The position numbers and the translations under genes are program-made. 64,000 bases of DNA from Phenylobacterium sp. GTDB taxonomy: Bacteria > Pseudomonadota > Alphaproteobacteria > Caulobacterales > Caulobacteraceae. Each line of letters starts with the position of its first letter. Position 1 is the first letter of the stretch. Shown in pieces: positions 19,748-28,345 of this stretch. The notes below the pieces were generated by a model that did not search any database, was not told the DNA's origin, and saw only the letters and a list, made by a program, of their open reading frames with translations. The stretch lies in contig NZ_JAICYI010000005.1 in assembly GCF_025934275.1 (NCBI RefSeq), positions 17,320-81,319 of the forward strand, given 5' to 3'.

Positions 19748-20179
19748 TTATTTCTTCTTCATCATCGATTTGATCTCCGCCTGAGTGGCGTTGATCGTGG
19801 CGACGCCGTTGTCGACCGCGAGGGCCGACGTATCCACGGCGAAGCTGTCGGCGCCCATCTTGATCGTGGCGACCTGCTTGCCGCTGGCGTCGGTCTTGAC
19901 GCCGGCGACCTGGCCGATGCTCGCCCCGGTCTTGTCCTTGACGGTCAGGCCGGCGGTGACCATGCCGCCGGCGGGAGGGCCCGCGGCGGCCGCTGTGGGC
20001 GGAGTCGCGGCGGTTGGGGTCGGGGTCGTCGTCGAAGGCGGCAAGGTCGAGGCGCTAGGCGGCGCGGTCTCCGTGGAAGGCGGCGGCGTCGCCGCGGTCG
20101 ATCCTCTTGCCTGAGCTAGCGCAAGGCCCGGGACGGCGAGCGAGAGCACGGTTGCGCTGAGGGCGGGGATGAAACGCAT
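19748..20179 (-). CDS. Secreted protein with PRC-barrel-like domain
   Basis: 143 residues, start ATG at 20179 with an AGGAGA ribosome-binding site. A signal peptide (MRFIPALSATVLSLAVPGLALA) is followed by a low-complexity Pro/Thr/Ser/Ala linker (~23-70) and a C-terminal ~65-residue domain, VKDKTGASIGQVAGVKTDASG..., that resembles the PRC-barrel fold of photosynthetic reaction centre H and RimM proteins. It ends in KKK. Periplasmic or surface-attached; function unknown. It forms a single gene convergent with the serine hydrolase. Confidence 0.75.
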   Translation of the reverse strand: MRFIPALSATVLSLAVPGLALAQARGSTAATPPPSTETAPPSASTLPPSTTTPTPTAATPPTAAAAGPPAGGMVTAGLTVKDKTGASIGQVAGVKTDASGKQVATIKMGADSFAVDTSALAVDNGVATINATQAEIKSMMKKK

Positions 20180-20282
20180 AGGGTCTCCTGGTCTGTCGTT
20201 TCCCGACACTTCAGGGTTTCGGAGCTATGCGGCCTTGGAGGGGCGGGCCCGTGGCGGCTTCGCGGCTACAGTCCAGCTCGGA

Positions 20283-21038
20283 TCAGCCCCGGATGTGCTG
20301 GGCGAACAGGCGGCTGAAGGCTTCCAGGTCGCGGCGGTCGACGTCCGACACCGCCCAGAACTGCAGGCCGCCGTCGGTCCAGTGGACGATGGCGTAGCCG
20401 TCGTCCGAGCCGCCGAGCGCCGGCAGTCGCAGCCCCGTCTCCTGCGGCCAGATGAAGAGATTGATGATGTGCTTGTTGCGCCGGTAGACGAGCGCGGCCA
20501 CGCGCCGGCCGTCGAGATACTCCAGCCGCCCGCCCTGCAGGGGGAAGCCCGCGCCGGCCAGGTCCACGACCGGCGGGGCGAAGTCCACCTTTCCGTTGAA
20601 CCAGGGCTTCACCGTGTGACGATCGGAGGTCTCGACGTCGACCAGGCGGGTCCCGAGCGTGGAGCGCACGTGATCGGCGACGAGTTGCGTCTCCAGGGCG
20701 CCGGCCGAGGGCAGCACGGCGACCGTGGCCAGCGCCGCCGCGATCGCGCCGAAACCGGCAGACAGGCCCCAGGGCAGCGCGCGAGTCCCTGCGCGGCGGG
20801 ACGGCCCTGAGCCCTCCGCCTGCAGGATCGCCTCGACGCGCCGCCGCAGATGCTCCGGCGCGCGCTCCCGCAGCGCCGGATCGGCGAAGCGCGCGCGCAG
20901 CATGCGAAGCTCGTCCAGCGCCGCCGAGCAGCCGGGACAGGTGGTCAGGTGCGCCTCGAGCGCCTGGGCGTTGGCGGCGTCCAGCTCGCCATCGAAATAG
21001 GCTTGCAGCAGCTCGATCTTGTCGGGACAGACGCTCAT
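20283..21038 (-). CDS. Anti-sigma factor with zinc-binding N-terminal domain
   Basis: 251 residues. The N-terminal anti-sigma domain has the zinc motif H30-x3-C34-x2-C37 (HLTTCPGC) as in ChrR/RsrA-type ZAS factors. One membrane segment lies at ~90-112 (GLSAGFGAIAAALATVAVL), and the C-terminal ~140 residues should be periplasmic. It would hold the adjacent ECF sigma factor at the membrane and release it on a periplasmic or redox signal. Its start overlaps the sigma gene's stop by four bases, the usual arrangement for such pairs. Confidence 0.88.
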   Translation of the reverse strand: MSVCPDKIELLQAYFDGELDAANAQALEAHLTTCPGCSAALDELRMLRARFADPALRERAPEHLRRRVEAILQAEGSGPSRRAGTRALPWGLSAGFGAIAAALATVAVLPSAGALETQLVADHVRSTLGTRLVDVETSDRHTVKPWFNGKVDFAPPVVDLAGAGFPLQGGRLEYLDGRRVAALVYRRNKHIINLFIWPQETGLRLPALGGSDDGYAIVHWTDGGLQFWAVSDVDRRDLEAFSRLFAQHIRG

Positions 21039-21643
21039 GGGCGGGACTCCTCGCGCAAGGCGACGACCAGCATCTGGCGGGCGCGGGCCAGGCGCGACAT
21101 GACCGTGCCGACCGGCACGCCGCTGACCTCGGCGATCTGGCGGTACGAGAGGTCCTCCAGCTCGCGCAGCACCAAGGTCTCGCGGAAGGGCTCAGGCAGC
21201 GCGGCGATGGCGCCGCGGACGCTCTGCGCCTCGCCCTGGCGGATCATGGCGGCTTCGGGATCCTCCTCCTCGGACGCAGGCTCGGGCATCGCCTGGCTGG
21301 TCCAGGCCGGGCGGCTGCGGACCGAACTCAGGAAGCAGGAACGGACGATCGCGAACAGCCAGGCGCGCGCATCGCCGCCGCGGAAGCCGTCGAACGCTCG
21401 GAAGGCCCTGAGGAAGGCGTCCTGGACGACGTCCTCCGCCAGGCTCGCATCGCGGGTGAGATAGCGGGCGAAACCGTAGGCGGCGTCCAGGTGCGGCAGG
21501 ATCAGGGTGCGAAATCGTTCGCCGTCGGTCTTGCTGGACCGCGCGCCGGCATCCCGCCGCCCCGCCCCCGGGGACGTCGCGCGCCCGGGCGGCGCCTCGG
21601 GCCGCCTCGCCCGGACGGTGCTGAACGGAAGGATCCGCGCCAC
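21035..21643 (-). CDS. ECF-family RNA polymerase sigma factor
   Basis: 202 residues from a GTG at 21643; the first ~45 residues are basic and unlike the family, so the true start may lie further in. Region 2 is seen in ARYLTRDASLAEDVVQDAFLRAFRAFDGFRG and region 4 in LPEPFRETLVLRELEDLSYRQIAEVSGVPVGTVMSRLARAR. Co-encoded with the anti-sigma factor behind it and with the cupredoxin (16 bases upstream) and metallophosphoesterase, which are likely part of its regulon or signal input. Confidence 0.88.
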   Translation of the reverse strand: MARILPFSTVRARRPEAPPGRATSPGAGRRDAGARSSKTDGERFRTLILPHLDAAYGFARYLTRDASLAEDVVQDAFLRAFRAFDGFRGGDARAWLFAIVRSCFLSSVRSRPAWTSQAMPEPASEEEDPEAAMIRQGEAQSVRGAIAALPEPFRETLVLRELEDLSYRQIAEVSGVPVGTVMSRLARARQMLVVALREESRP

Positions 21644-21659
21644 GATCTCGCCCCCGGCC

Positions 21660-22004
21660 TCAGCGGCTCTTGACCACGATCTTGCCGGTCATGTGCGGAT
21701 GGATCGAGCAGAAATAGGCATAGCTTCCCGGCCGGGTGAAGGTGAAGGCGAAGCTGTCGCCGGAATCGAGGACCTTGGAGCGGAACGCCCGCTTATCGGC
21801 CGCCACCACCGTGTGGGGAATGTCGTCGCCGTTCAGCCAGGTGACGGTGGCGCCCGGAGACACCGTCAGCACGGCCGGACCGAAGGTGAAATTGCCGATC
21901 GTCACCTGGGCGGTCTGCGGCGCGGGCGCCGCAGCGGCGAGGCTGACGACGGCGCAGGGCGCGAGCACGGCGGGCGCAGCCCGCTTGAGGAGCGTCTGGA
22001 GCAC
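21660..22004 (-). CDS. Small periplasmic cupredoxin (plastocyanin/amicyanin-like)
   Basis: 114 residues; the GTG start at 22004 has an AAGGA ribosome-binding site and yields a signal-like N-terminus (LKRAAPAVLAPCAVVSLAAAAPA). Type 1 copper ligands are predicted as His64 (DIPHTVV), Cys99, His102 and Met105 (YFCSIHPHM). The protein would carry an electron or bind copper in the periplasm. It lies between the metallophosphoesterase and the ECF sigma gene. Its ligand spacing is identical to that of the cupredoxin at 44280. Confidence 0.87.
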   Translation of the reverse strand: MLQTLLKRAAPAVLAPCAVVSLAAAAPAPQTAQVTIGNFTFGPAVLTVSPGATVTWLNGDDIPHTVVAADKRAFRSKVLDSGDSFAFTFTRPGSYAYFCSIHPHMTGKIVVKSR

Positions 22005-22033
22005 GGGGGATGTCCTTGTGAAAAGCGAACCGG

Positions 22034-22966
22034 TCAAGCCAGCGCGGCGTCGGCCAGCGACAGCGGATGCGCGCCGGGCGCGACGCTCAGGGTGCGAACG
22101 CCCAACGCCGCGCGCAGCTTTCCCGCCGGCAACTTGAGCGGCCCAGGCGCTCGACCCTGGCCGGGCGCGGGCTGCGGGAAGGCGGTCGAGCGCGCGGTCT
22201 GGAAGGTGACGTCGCCTTCCGTCTTCTGGATGACCTGGTGGATGTGCCCGTTCAGCACGGTCACCGAACCGAAGCGCTTGAGGAGCGCCATCGCCTGGGC
22301 GCTGTCGTCGGTGCCCCAGCCCCACTCGCGGTAGATCGTCCAGAGCGGGATGTGGGCGTAGACGACCACCGGCGTGGACGCGGCGAGCGGCGCGAGATCC
22401 TTTTTCAGCCAGGCCAACTGGGGCTCGCCGAGGTGGCCCATGCCGCCGGCCTTCAGGTCCTTGACATTCACCAGGCCCACGAAGTGGACGCCGTTGTGGT
22501 CGAACGAGCGCCAGCCGTCGCCGAGCGTCCCGTGGCCATAGCGCTCGAGGAAGGCCTGGCCCTCGCGCTCGTCCAGCATGTCGTGCTCGCCGGGGACGTG
22601 GAACACCGGCAGACCGGCCTCGCGCAGGATCTGGTCGGCGTCGTCGAACTCTTCGGGTTTGGAGAGCTGGCTCACATCGCCGGTGTGCAGGATGAACGCG
22701 GGCTTGTCCGGCAGGGCTCTGATCTTGGCCACGGCCTCGCGGAAGGTCGCCCGTGCGTCAGGGTTCGGGTCCTTGTTGAAGCCGATATGACTGTCCGAGA
22801 CCTGGACGAAGGTGAAGGGCTGAATCGCCGGCTTGCGCGGCGCGGCCAGGCCTTCGCCGGCGGCCAGCAGGGCGGCGGTCGAGACGCCGCCGCTCACCGT
22901 CCAGACCAGGCCCGTTCCGGCCCAGCCGAGGCATTCCAGAAAACGTCTGCGATGGGCCTCGGCCAT
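22034..22966 (-). CDS. Exported calcineurin-like metallophosphoesterase
   Basis: 310 residues. The N-terminus RRRFLECLGWAGTG with a following hydrophobic stretch suggests Tat export. Metal-binding motifs in order: VSDSHIG (DxH), HTGDVSQ (GD), PGEHD (usually GNHD, here Glu for Asn), an isolated His in VVYAHIPLW, and LNGHIH (GHxH). It hydrolyses phosphate esters with a dinuclear metal centre; substrate unknown. Probably the first gene of the operon continuing through cupredoxin, sigma and anti-sigma factor. Confidence 0.87.
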   Translation of the reverse strand: MAEAHRRRFLECLGWAGTGLVWTVSGGVSTAALLAAGEGLAAPRKPAIQPFTFVQVSDSHIGFNKDPNPDARATFREAVAKIRALPDKPAFILHTGDVSQLSKPEEFDDADQILREAGLPVFHVPGEHDMLDEREGQAFLERYGHGTLGDGWRSFDHNGVHFVGLVNVKDLKAGGMGHLGEPQLAWLKKDLAPLAASTPVVVYAHIPLWTIYREWGWGTDDSAQAMALLKRFGSVTVLNGHIHQVIQKTEGDVTFQTARSTAFPQPAPGQGRAPGPLKLPAGKLRAALGVRTLSVAPGAHPLSLADAALA

Positions 22967-23014
22967 GGTCGCGCTCCGTTGTTGTTCGACAGGGAGACGC
23001 GAGGCGCGGCCGGT

Positions 23015-23809
23015 TTATTCCCGCAGCCGATCGAGGCGCAGGCGCTGACGCTCGTCGGTCAGGCGCCGGAGCGCCCCATAGGCCATCAGCAACGCCGAGA
23101 GCCCGCTCGCTCCGGCCAGCAGGAACATCAAAAGAATCTGATACTTCACCGCCTCCAACGGATCGAGCCCCGCGAGGATCTGGCCGGTCATGATGCCCGG
23201 CAGCGTGATCAGGCCAGCGGCTGACATCTGGTTGATGATCGGCATGAGGCCGCGCCGGATCGCCTCGCGCAGCAGCCGCGCCGTGGCCTGGTGGAAGCTG
23301 GCGCCGAGCGCCAGTTGCGCCTCGATCGCGCCCCGCTCCCGGGTGATCCCGCCGAGCAGGGTGTCGAGCGAGAGGCTGCCCGCGTTGAGCACCGAGCCCA
23401 GCACGATGCCGACCAGGGTGATCGCATAGCGCGGGTCGTACCACGGATGCGGCCGGATCGCGGTGAGCAGCGCCAGGCCGACCGTCACCACCGTGGCGAT
23501 GGCGACGCCGCCGGCGCTCAGACCGAGCCCTGTCCAACCCTTGAACCGGCGCTCCGGGCGGGCGGCGATCTCGTGCGCGGCGATGGCGCTCATCACCAGG
23601 ACGACGAGCAGGGTCGCCGCCGGATGGCGCAGGGCGAAGACCGCGCGGAGGATGTAGCCCACGGCGACCAGCTGGACGACCATGCGGCCCGCGGCCCACA
23701 AGACCTGCCGATGCAGGGCGAGGCGGAGCAGCACCGAGAGCAGGGCGTCGAACGCCACCAGAGAGGCGCCGATCGCGAGGTCCGCAGGACTGAGGGAGAT
23801 CGCGGTCAT
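23015..23809 (-). CDS. fetB: FetB-type metal exporter permease (UPF0014)
   Basis: 264 residues with about seven membrane segments. Typical FetB/YbbM stretches include GRMVVQLVAVGYILR, LGASFHQATARLLREAIRRGLMPIINQMSAAGLITLPGIMTGQILAG and KYQILLMFLLAGASGLSALL. In E. coli FetAB exports iron and protects against oxidative stress. The start overlaps the ATPase gene's stop by four bases. The metal is assumed from the family. Confidence 0.88.
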   Translation of the reverse strand: MTAISLSPADLAIGASLVAFDALLSVLLRLALHRQVLWAAGRMVVQLVAVGYILRAVFALRHPAATLLVVLVMSAIAAHEIAARPERRFKGWTGLGLSAGGVAIATVVTVGLALLTAIRPHPWYDPRYAITLVGIVLGSVLNAGSLSLDTLLGGITRERGAIEAQLALGASFHQATARLLREAIRRGLMPIINQMSAAGLITLPGIMTGQILAGLDPLEAVKYQILLMFLLAGASGLSALLMAYGALRRLTDERQRLRLDRLRE

Positions 23810-24414
23810 CCGAGCGGCCTCAACCGGCGCTCCCGCATCTCGTAGGGCCGCGCCCCGAGGCGCCTCGCCTGCTGCGGATCGTGGCTGACGAGGACCAGGG
23901 CGGCGCCGGCCTTCAGCCGAGCCGCGAGCACGGCCTCCACCTTCGCGATGGAATCCGGGTCGAGCGGGGCGGTGGGCTCGTCCAGCAGCAGCACGGGCGG
24001 CTCGAGCACGAGCGCCCGGACGAGGGCTAGCCGCTGGCGTTCGCCGGTCGAGAGTCGCTGCACCGGCCCCTCGAACAGCTCGCGCGCGAGCCCCAGCTGC
24101 GCGGCCAGATCGCGACCGGCCTCGCGCGCGCTCGCCTCCACGTGCTCGGCGACGGCGTCGCGCCACCAGCCCGACTCGGCGGCCACATAGGGCGCCTTGC
24201 GACGCCAGGCGGGCGCGGCCATGGCGGCGCGGGGCGTTCCGTCGAGCGCCGCCTCGCCGGTGTTCGGGTCGAGGTCGGCGATCATCCGCAGGAACAGGCT
24301 CTTGCCGGCGCCGGAAGGTCCGCTGATCGCGGCGCACTCGCCGGGCGCCAGCTCGAGCTCGAACGGGCCGGCGAGCGGGCTTTTCAGGTTCTCGACGGCG
24401 AGCCGCGCGGTCAT
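23806..24414 (-). CDS. fetA: FetA-type ABC transporter ATP-binding protein
   Basis: 202 residues, short single-domain ATPase. Walker A SGPSGAGKS, signature LSTGERQRLALVRAL, Walker B VLLLDEPTAPLD and H-loop VSHDPQQ are all present. The length and pairing with the FetB-like permease, overlapped by ATGA, identify it as the energising subunit. It begins within the stop of rarD (ATGA), so rarD-fetA-fetB are translationally linked although unrelated in function. Confidence 0.87.
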   Translation of the reverse strand: MTARLAVENLKSPLAGPFELELAPGECAAISGPSGAGKSLFLRMIADLDPNTGEAALDGTPRAAMAAPAWRRKAPYVAAESGWWRDAVAEHVEASAREAGRDLAAQLGLARELFEGPVQRLSTGERQRLALVRALVLEPPVLLLDEPTAPLDPDSIAKVEAVLAARLKAGAALVLVSHDPQQARRLGARPYEMRERRLRPLG

Positions 24415-25340
24415 TCGGCGGCGGCCACTTCGGCGACGGCCAGCCGCACCGACCGCGCGCGCGTCCAGGCGCCACAGAGAAACACCGCCGCGCCCGCCCA
24501 GATGAAGGCGAAGGAGAGCGCCCGGGCAGGCGTGAAGGCCTCGCCCTCCGCCAGTCCGATGCCGAAGCTGATCGACGGCGACAGGAACTGCAGGAAGCCC
24601 ATGGCCGAGAGCGGGATCCGCCGCGCGGCCCAGGCGAACAGCACCAGCGGGCCGGCGGTGATCGGGCCGCAGGCGATCAGCCAGGCGCTGACCCTGGGGC
24701 TCGCGCCGAAGTGCGACTGGCCGTGGCGCGCGAGCCAAAGCACATAGGCGAGCGCCGGAAGGCTCACGACCAGGCATTCGACCAGGAAGCCGGTCTGGGC
24801 GTCGGCGGCGACGCGCTTGCGAACCACGCCGTAGCCGCCGAAACTCAGCGCCAGCGCCACGGCGACGATCGGCAATCCCCGGAGCGCCAGCGCCTGGACC
24901 GCCACGCCGACGGCCGCGAGCGCCATGGCGAGGGCGCCCAGCCGGCCGATGCGCTCGCGGAACAGCAGCGCGCCGGCGGCCATGTTGATCAGCGGCGTGA
25001 TGTAGTAGCCGAGGCTCGCCTCCAGCACCCGGCCGGACGTCACCGCCCAGATGTAGATCATCCAGTTGATCGAGATCAGCAGCGACGAGAGGCCGAGCCA
25101 GGCCAGAGTGCCGGGCGTGCGGAACGCCTGGCGCAGGTGGCCGCTCTGGCCCGCCAGGCCGACCAGGAGGGCCGCTGTCGGCAGGCTCCACAGGATGCGG
25201 TGGCTGATCAGCTCCCAGGGCGAGACGCCCATGCGGCCGATAGCCTGGAAGACCAGCGGCACGAAGCCCCAGATCAGATAGCAGAGCGTCCCCGCCGTCA
25301 GCGCCAGGCGGGAGTCGCCGGGCGCTGCAGCGGCGGCCAC
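24411..25340 (-). CDS. rarD: EamA/RarD-type transporter
   Basis: 309 residues from the GTG at 25340, two bases after the asd stop. About ten membrane segments in two repeated EamA halves. RarD-type features are AGTLCYLIWGFVPLVFQAIG, ISHRILWSLP, YYITPLINMAAGALLFRE and GFLQFLSPSISFGIGLAEGE. Inner-membrane drug/metabolite exporter; the substrate of RarD is not established (a chloramphenicol-sensitivity phenotype is known in Pseudomonas). Confidence 0.88.
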   Translation of the reverse strand: MAAAAAPGDSRLALTAGTLCYLIWGFVPLVFQAIGRMGVSPWELISHRILWSLPTAALLVGLAGQSGHLRQAFRTPGTLAWLGLSSLLISINWMIYIWAVTSGRVLEASLGYYITPLINMAAGALLFRERIGRLGALAMALAAVGVAVQALALRGLPIVAVALALSFGGYGVVRKRVAADAQTGFLVECLVVSLPALAYVLWLARHGQSHFGASPRVSAWLIACGPITAGPLVLFAWAARRIPLSAMGFLQFLSPSISFGIGLAEGEAFTPARALSFAFIWAGAAVFLCGAWTRARSVRLAVAEVAAAE

Positions 25341-25342
25341 GG

Positions 25343-26377
25343 CTAGGCCAGAGCCTTCTGGCGGATCAGGCCGCGCTGGTGGAGGAGCTCGGCGATCTGC
25401 ACGGCGTTGAGCGCCGCGCCTTTGCGCAGGTTGTCTGCGACCACCCACATGGTCAGGCCGTGCTCCACGGTCGGGTCCTTGCGGATGCGCGAGACGAACA
25501 CCGGGAACTCGCCCTGCGCTTCCTTCGGCGTGACGTACCCGGTGGGCTCGTGCTTATCGATCACCACGACGCCCGGCGCCTCGCGCAGGATCTCGCGGGC
25601 CTCGTCCTCGTCGAGCGCGCGCTCGAACTCGACGTGCACCGCCTCGGAGTGGCCGACGAACACCGGCACGCGCACGCAGGTGACGGTGAGCTTGATGTCG
25701 GGATCGAGCATCTTGTGCGTCTCGTTCCACATCTTGGCTTCTTCGTCGGTGTAGCCGTCGTCGCGGAACGTTCCGGCGTAGGGGATCACGTTGAAGGCGA
25801 TCTGCTTCGGATAGACCTTCGGCTCGCGGGGGCCGAGGACGAAGACGTCCTTGGTCTGGTCCCAGAGCTCGTCCATGGCCGCCTTGCCGGTGCCGGAGAC
25901 CGCCTGGTAGGTCGCCACCACCACGCGCTTGATGCGGGCGCGGTCATGCAGCGGCTTCAGGGCCACGACCAGCTGCACCGTCGAGCAGTTCGGGTTGGCG
26001 ATGATGTTCTTCTTGTGCGCGTAGCTGACGTCGTCCGGATTCACCTCCGGGACGATCAGCGGCACGTCCGGGTCCATCCGCCAGGCCGAGGAGTTGTCGA
26101 TCACGATCGGGCCCTGGGCGGCGATCTTCGGCGACCACTCCTTGGAGAAAGCGCCCGACACCGACATCAGCACGATGTCGACCTTCGAGAAGTCGAACTG
26201 CTCGATGTCCTCGCAGGGGACGTTGTCGTCGTTCTTGAAGGTGACCGGCACGCCGATGGATTTGCGCGACGCGATCGCGTGAATCTTGTCCACGGGGAAG
26301 TTCACTTCCTCGAGGATGTTCAGCATCTCGCGGCCCACATTGCCCGTGGCGCCGACGACGGCCACCCGGTAACCCAT
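25343..26377 (-). CDS. asd: Aspartate-semialdehyde dehydrogenase
   Basis: 344 residues, ATG at 26377 with an AGGAGA ribosome-binding site. The NADP motif VGATGNVG is at 8-15, the catalytic Cys in NPNCSTVQL and the conserved TYQAVSGTG follow, and a catalytic His lies in VPVFVGHSEAVHVE. It reduces aspartyl phosphate to aspartate semialdehyde, the branch point for lysine/diaminopimelate, threonine and methionine. In the window it sits near leu genes but is transcribed as the head of the asd-rarD-fetAB group. dapF of the same pathway is at 54037. Confidence 0.96.
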   Translation of the reverse strand: MGYRVAVVGATGNVGREMLNILEEVNFPVDKIHAIASRKSIGVPVTFKNDDNVPCEDIEQFDFSKVDIVLMSVSGAFSKEWSPKIAAQGPIVIDNSSAWRMDPDVPLIVPEVNPDDVSYAHKKNIIANPNCSTVQLVVALKPLHDRARIKRVVVATYQAVSGTGKAAMDELWDQTKDVFVLGPREPKVYPKQIAFNVIPYAGTFRDDGYTDEEAKMWNETHKMLDPDIKLTVTCVRVPVFVGHSEAVHVEFERALDEDEAREILREAPGVVVIDKHEPTGYVTPKEAQGEFPVFVSRIRKDPTVEHGLTMWVVADNLRKGAALNAVQIAELLHQRGLIRQKALA

Positions 26378-26552
26378 CGCAAGTCTCCTAAGGTCGGGGA
26401 GGCGTCCCCTACTCTGACGCCGGCCCATAAGCAAGGCGCGGGGCGCCCGGGGGACAGATGGCGGCGATCCGAGCCCGACGCAAGCTACCTCCCCGGTCAT
26501 TGACGCGCCGTGAAGGAACGGCTGCTCTCGCCGGCAGCCGCAGGAGGTGGAG

Positions 26553-26951
26553 ATGTCCGAGGTCCAGGCGAGAGGCGCCGGCATGCCGTTCGGCGACCTG
26601 CTGGGGATCGAGGTCCTGGTCCGCGAGAAGACCCGGGTGGTCGGCCGCATGACGGTCCGCCCCGAGCTCTGCACGGGCGGCAACATCTGTCACGGCGGCG
26701 CCTACATGGCGTTCGCGGATTCGCTGGGCGCGATCGGCGGATTCCTCAACCTGCCGCCGGGCGCGCGGACCACGACACTGGAGAGCAAGACGAACTTCCT
26801 GGGCGCTGCGCCGGAGGGCGCGACGATCACCGGCGAGGCCACCCCGCTGCACGTGGGGCGGAGATCCAGCGTCTGGCAGACGCGGATCAGCAACGAGGCC
26901 GGCAAGCTGCTGGCGCTGGTCACCCAGACCCAGCTGACGATCGCGGATTAG
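26553..26951 (+). CDS. PaaI-type hotdog thioesterase
   Basis: 132 residues; the ATG at 26553 is preferred over the GTG at 26547 because a perfect AGGAGG stands five bases upstream of it. Hotdog fold with the PaaI/thioesterase signature NICHGGAYMAFADSLG and the catalytic acidic Asp in it; LESKTNFLGAAPEGATITGEA is the second family block. It probably cleaves acyl-CoA or aryl-CoA thioesters; the substrate is unknown. Single rightward gene divergent from asd and converging on the 27038 gene. Confidence 0.88.
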   Translation: MSEVQARGAGMPFGDLLGIEVLVREKTRVVGRMTVRPELCTGGNICHGGAYMAFADSLGAIGGFLNLPPGARTTTLESKTNFLGAAPEGATITGEATPLHVGRRSSVWQTRISNEAGKLLALVTQTQLTIAD

Positions 26952-27037
26952 CTCGAGGACCACGGCTCCGGTGGCGGGGCGCTGCGCGCTGGAGGAGGAG
27001 CTCGGAGCTGCAAGCCTTGCAGATGCGCTGCGGCGGT

Positions 27038-27529
27038 CTAGGCGGCGTTGGAGGCCGCGGCGGCGGCTTCGGCGGCGTAGCGGGCGCGGACCTTGAGCAG
27101 GCCCTCGAGAATCTGCTCAGCGCCCGCCTTGGGCACCCCCGGGCTCATCAGCAGGCGCCACGCCTGGACGTGCACGCCCACCGCGGCGCGATCGAAGCGG
27201 CGCAGGGTGCGCAGGTGGTCGAGCAGGTCGCAGAAGCTGGTGAGAGCGATGTCCACCGGCGGCGCGCCGCAGACCTCGCCGGCGCCTATTCCCTTCACGG
27301 CGATCGCGTAGAGGCCTTCGAGCGCGGAGTCGTCGAAGCCGTCGCCGAGCGTCGCGTAGCCGGCTTCGCAGAGCTCCAGCAGCGCCAGCAGCTCCGCCGA
27401 GCAGGTCGGCTTGATCGACTCGAGATTGGCCTGCGCGCGCTCGACGGCCTCGGCGACCGGCAGGCCCCCAGGCATGGCCAGAAGCTCCGCGAGCCTGGGC
27501 TTCGGGAAAACAAATCGAACCGAACTCAT
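27038..27529 (-). CDS. Conserved hypothetical protein paired with a receiver protein
   Basis: 163 residues, start ATG at 27529 sharing its first base with the stop of the receiver gene (TGATG), hence translationally coupled. No signal peptide or membrane segment; a mostly helical composition with an Ala-rich end. The central stretch SFCDLLDHLRTLRRFDRAAVGVHVQAWRLLMSPG looks like a helical bundle. I do not recognise the family. Possible output or partner of the stand-alone receiver; this is inference from the overlap. Confidence 0.7.
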   Translation of the reverse strand: MSSVRFVFPKPRLAELLAMPGGLPVAEAVERAQANLESIKPTCSAELLALLELCEAGYATLGDGFDDSALEGLYAIAVKGIGAGEVCGAPPVDIALTSFCDLLDHLRTLRRFDRAAVGVHVQAWRLLMSPGVPKAGAEQILEGLLKVRARYAAEAAAAASNAA

Positions 27530-28128
27530 CAACCAGTGCTCCGTTCGGGCGGCGCCTCCGCCTCGGGTTGGGCTTCGCCCTCGGCCTGGGCCTTGGCCTC
27601 CGCCTCGGCCTTGACCAGGTCCTCCCGGCGCCGACCGACGCCGTCCGGAGGCCCGTCGTCGCGGAACCGGCGGTCCGGGCCGACATAGGACCCGGTGAAC
27701 AGGAAGGGCCTGCCGGCGCGCGCCACCCAGACGATCCGTTCGAGGAGCACAATGGGCGCGAGCGGCTTCTTGATGATGAAGTGGCCGCCGGCGTCGCGCG
27801 CGCGGACGATGTCGCTGGTGGGCGTGTGCGCCGTGGTGATCAGGACGGGCGCGTAGCAGTTTGGCTCCTGGGTCTCGCGCCGCAGCCACTGGACGAAGTC
27901 GTAGCCCTGGCCGGAGGGGGCCAGGGCGTCGACAATGGCCAGGTCGATCTCGTGCGTCTGGGCGACCTCCTGGGCCATCTCGTAGGCGTTGCAGCGGTAG
28001 AGCTGCTTGGCCCCCAGCCCGGTGACGATCTGCACCAGGATCGACATGCCCATAGCGGTGTCGTCCAGGAGCAGGATGGAAGCCTTCTCCAGGTTGAACC
28101 TCGCCCGTGACGATGCGTCGAGCGCCAT
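27529..28128 (-). CDS. Stand-alone response-regulator receiver protein
   Basis: 199 residues from the ATG at 28128. Receiver domain ~14-140: ILLLDDTAM (acidic pair), phospho-acceptor in LAIVDALAP, LITTAHTP (Thr) and IIKKPLAP (Lys). No DNA-binding domain follows; instead there is a GPDRRFRDD...VGRRRED segment, a motif I have seen in Caulobacteraceae single-domain regulators, and a tail rich in Ala/Glu/Pro. It probably acts through protein contacts. No kinase is adjacent. Confidence 0.83.
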   Translation of the reverse strand: MALDASSRARFNLEKASILLLDDTAMGMSILVQIVTGLGAKQLYRCNAYEMAQEVAQTHEIDLAIVDALAPSGQGYDFVQWLRRETQEPNCYAPVLITTAHTPTSDIVRARDAGGHFIIKKPLAPIVLLERIVWVARAGRPFLFTGSYVGPDRRFRDDGPPDGVGRRREDLVKAEAEAKAQAEGEAQPEAEAPPERSTG

Positions 28129-28345
28129 TGTCGTGGCCGGGCCACACCCCCTTTGCGGCGGCCCCGACCTCCCGCTGGGGGAATCAGGACACGCGCTTTC
28201 GCGTACAGCCTGCACCCAAGGTGGCGGCGCTTGGTTAACATCTCAGCAACCTTGCGCGCCCCGCGAAGCACCCCTCACGCAAGCAACTGATCAGGCGAGG
28301 CTTTTGCCTGCGACGTCCGGGTGCGGCAGGACGCCGCAGGCGCCT

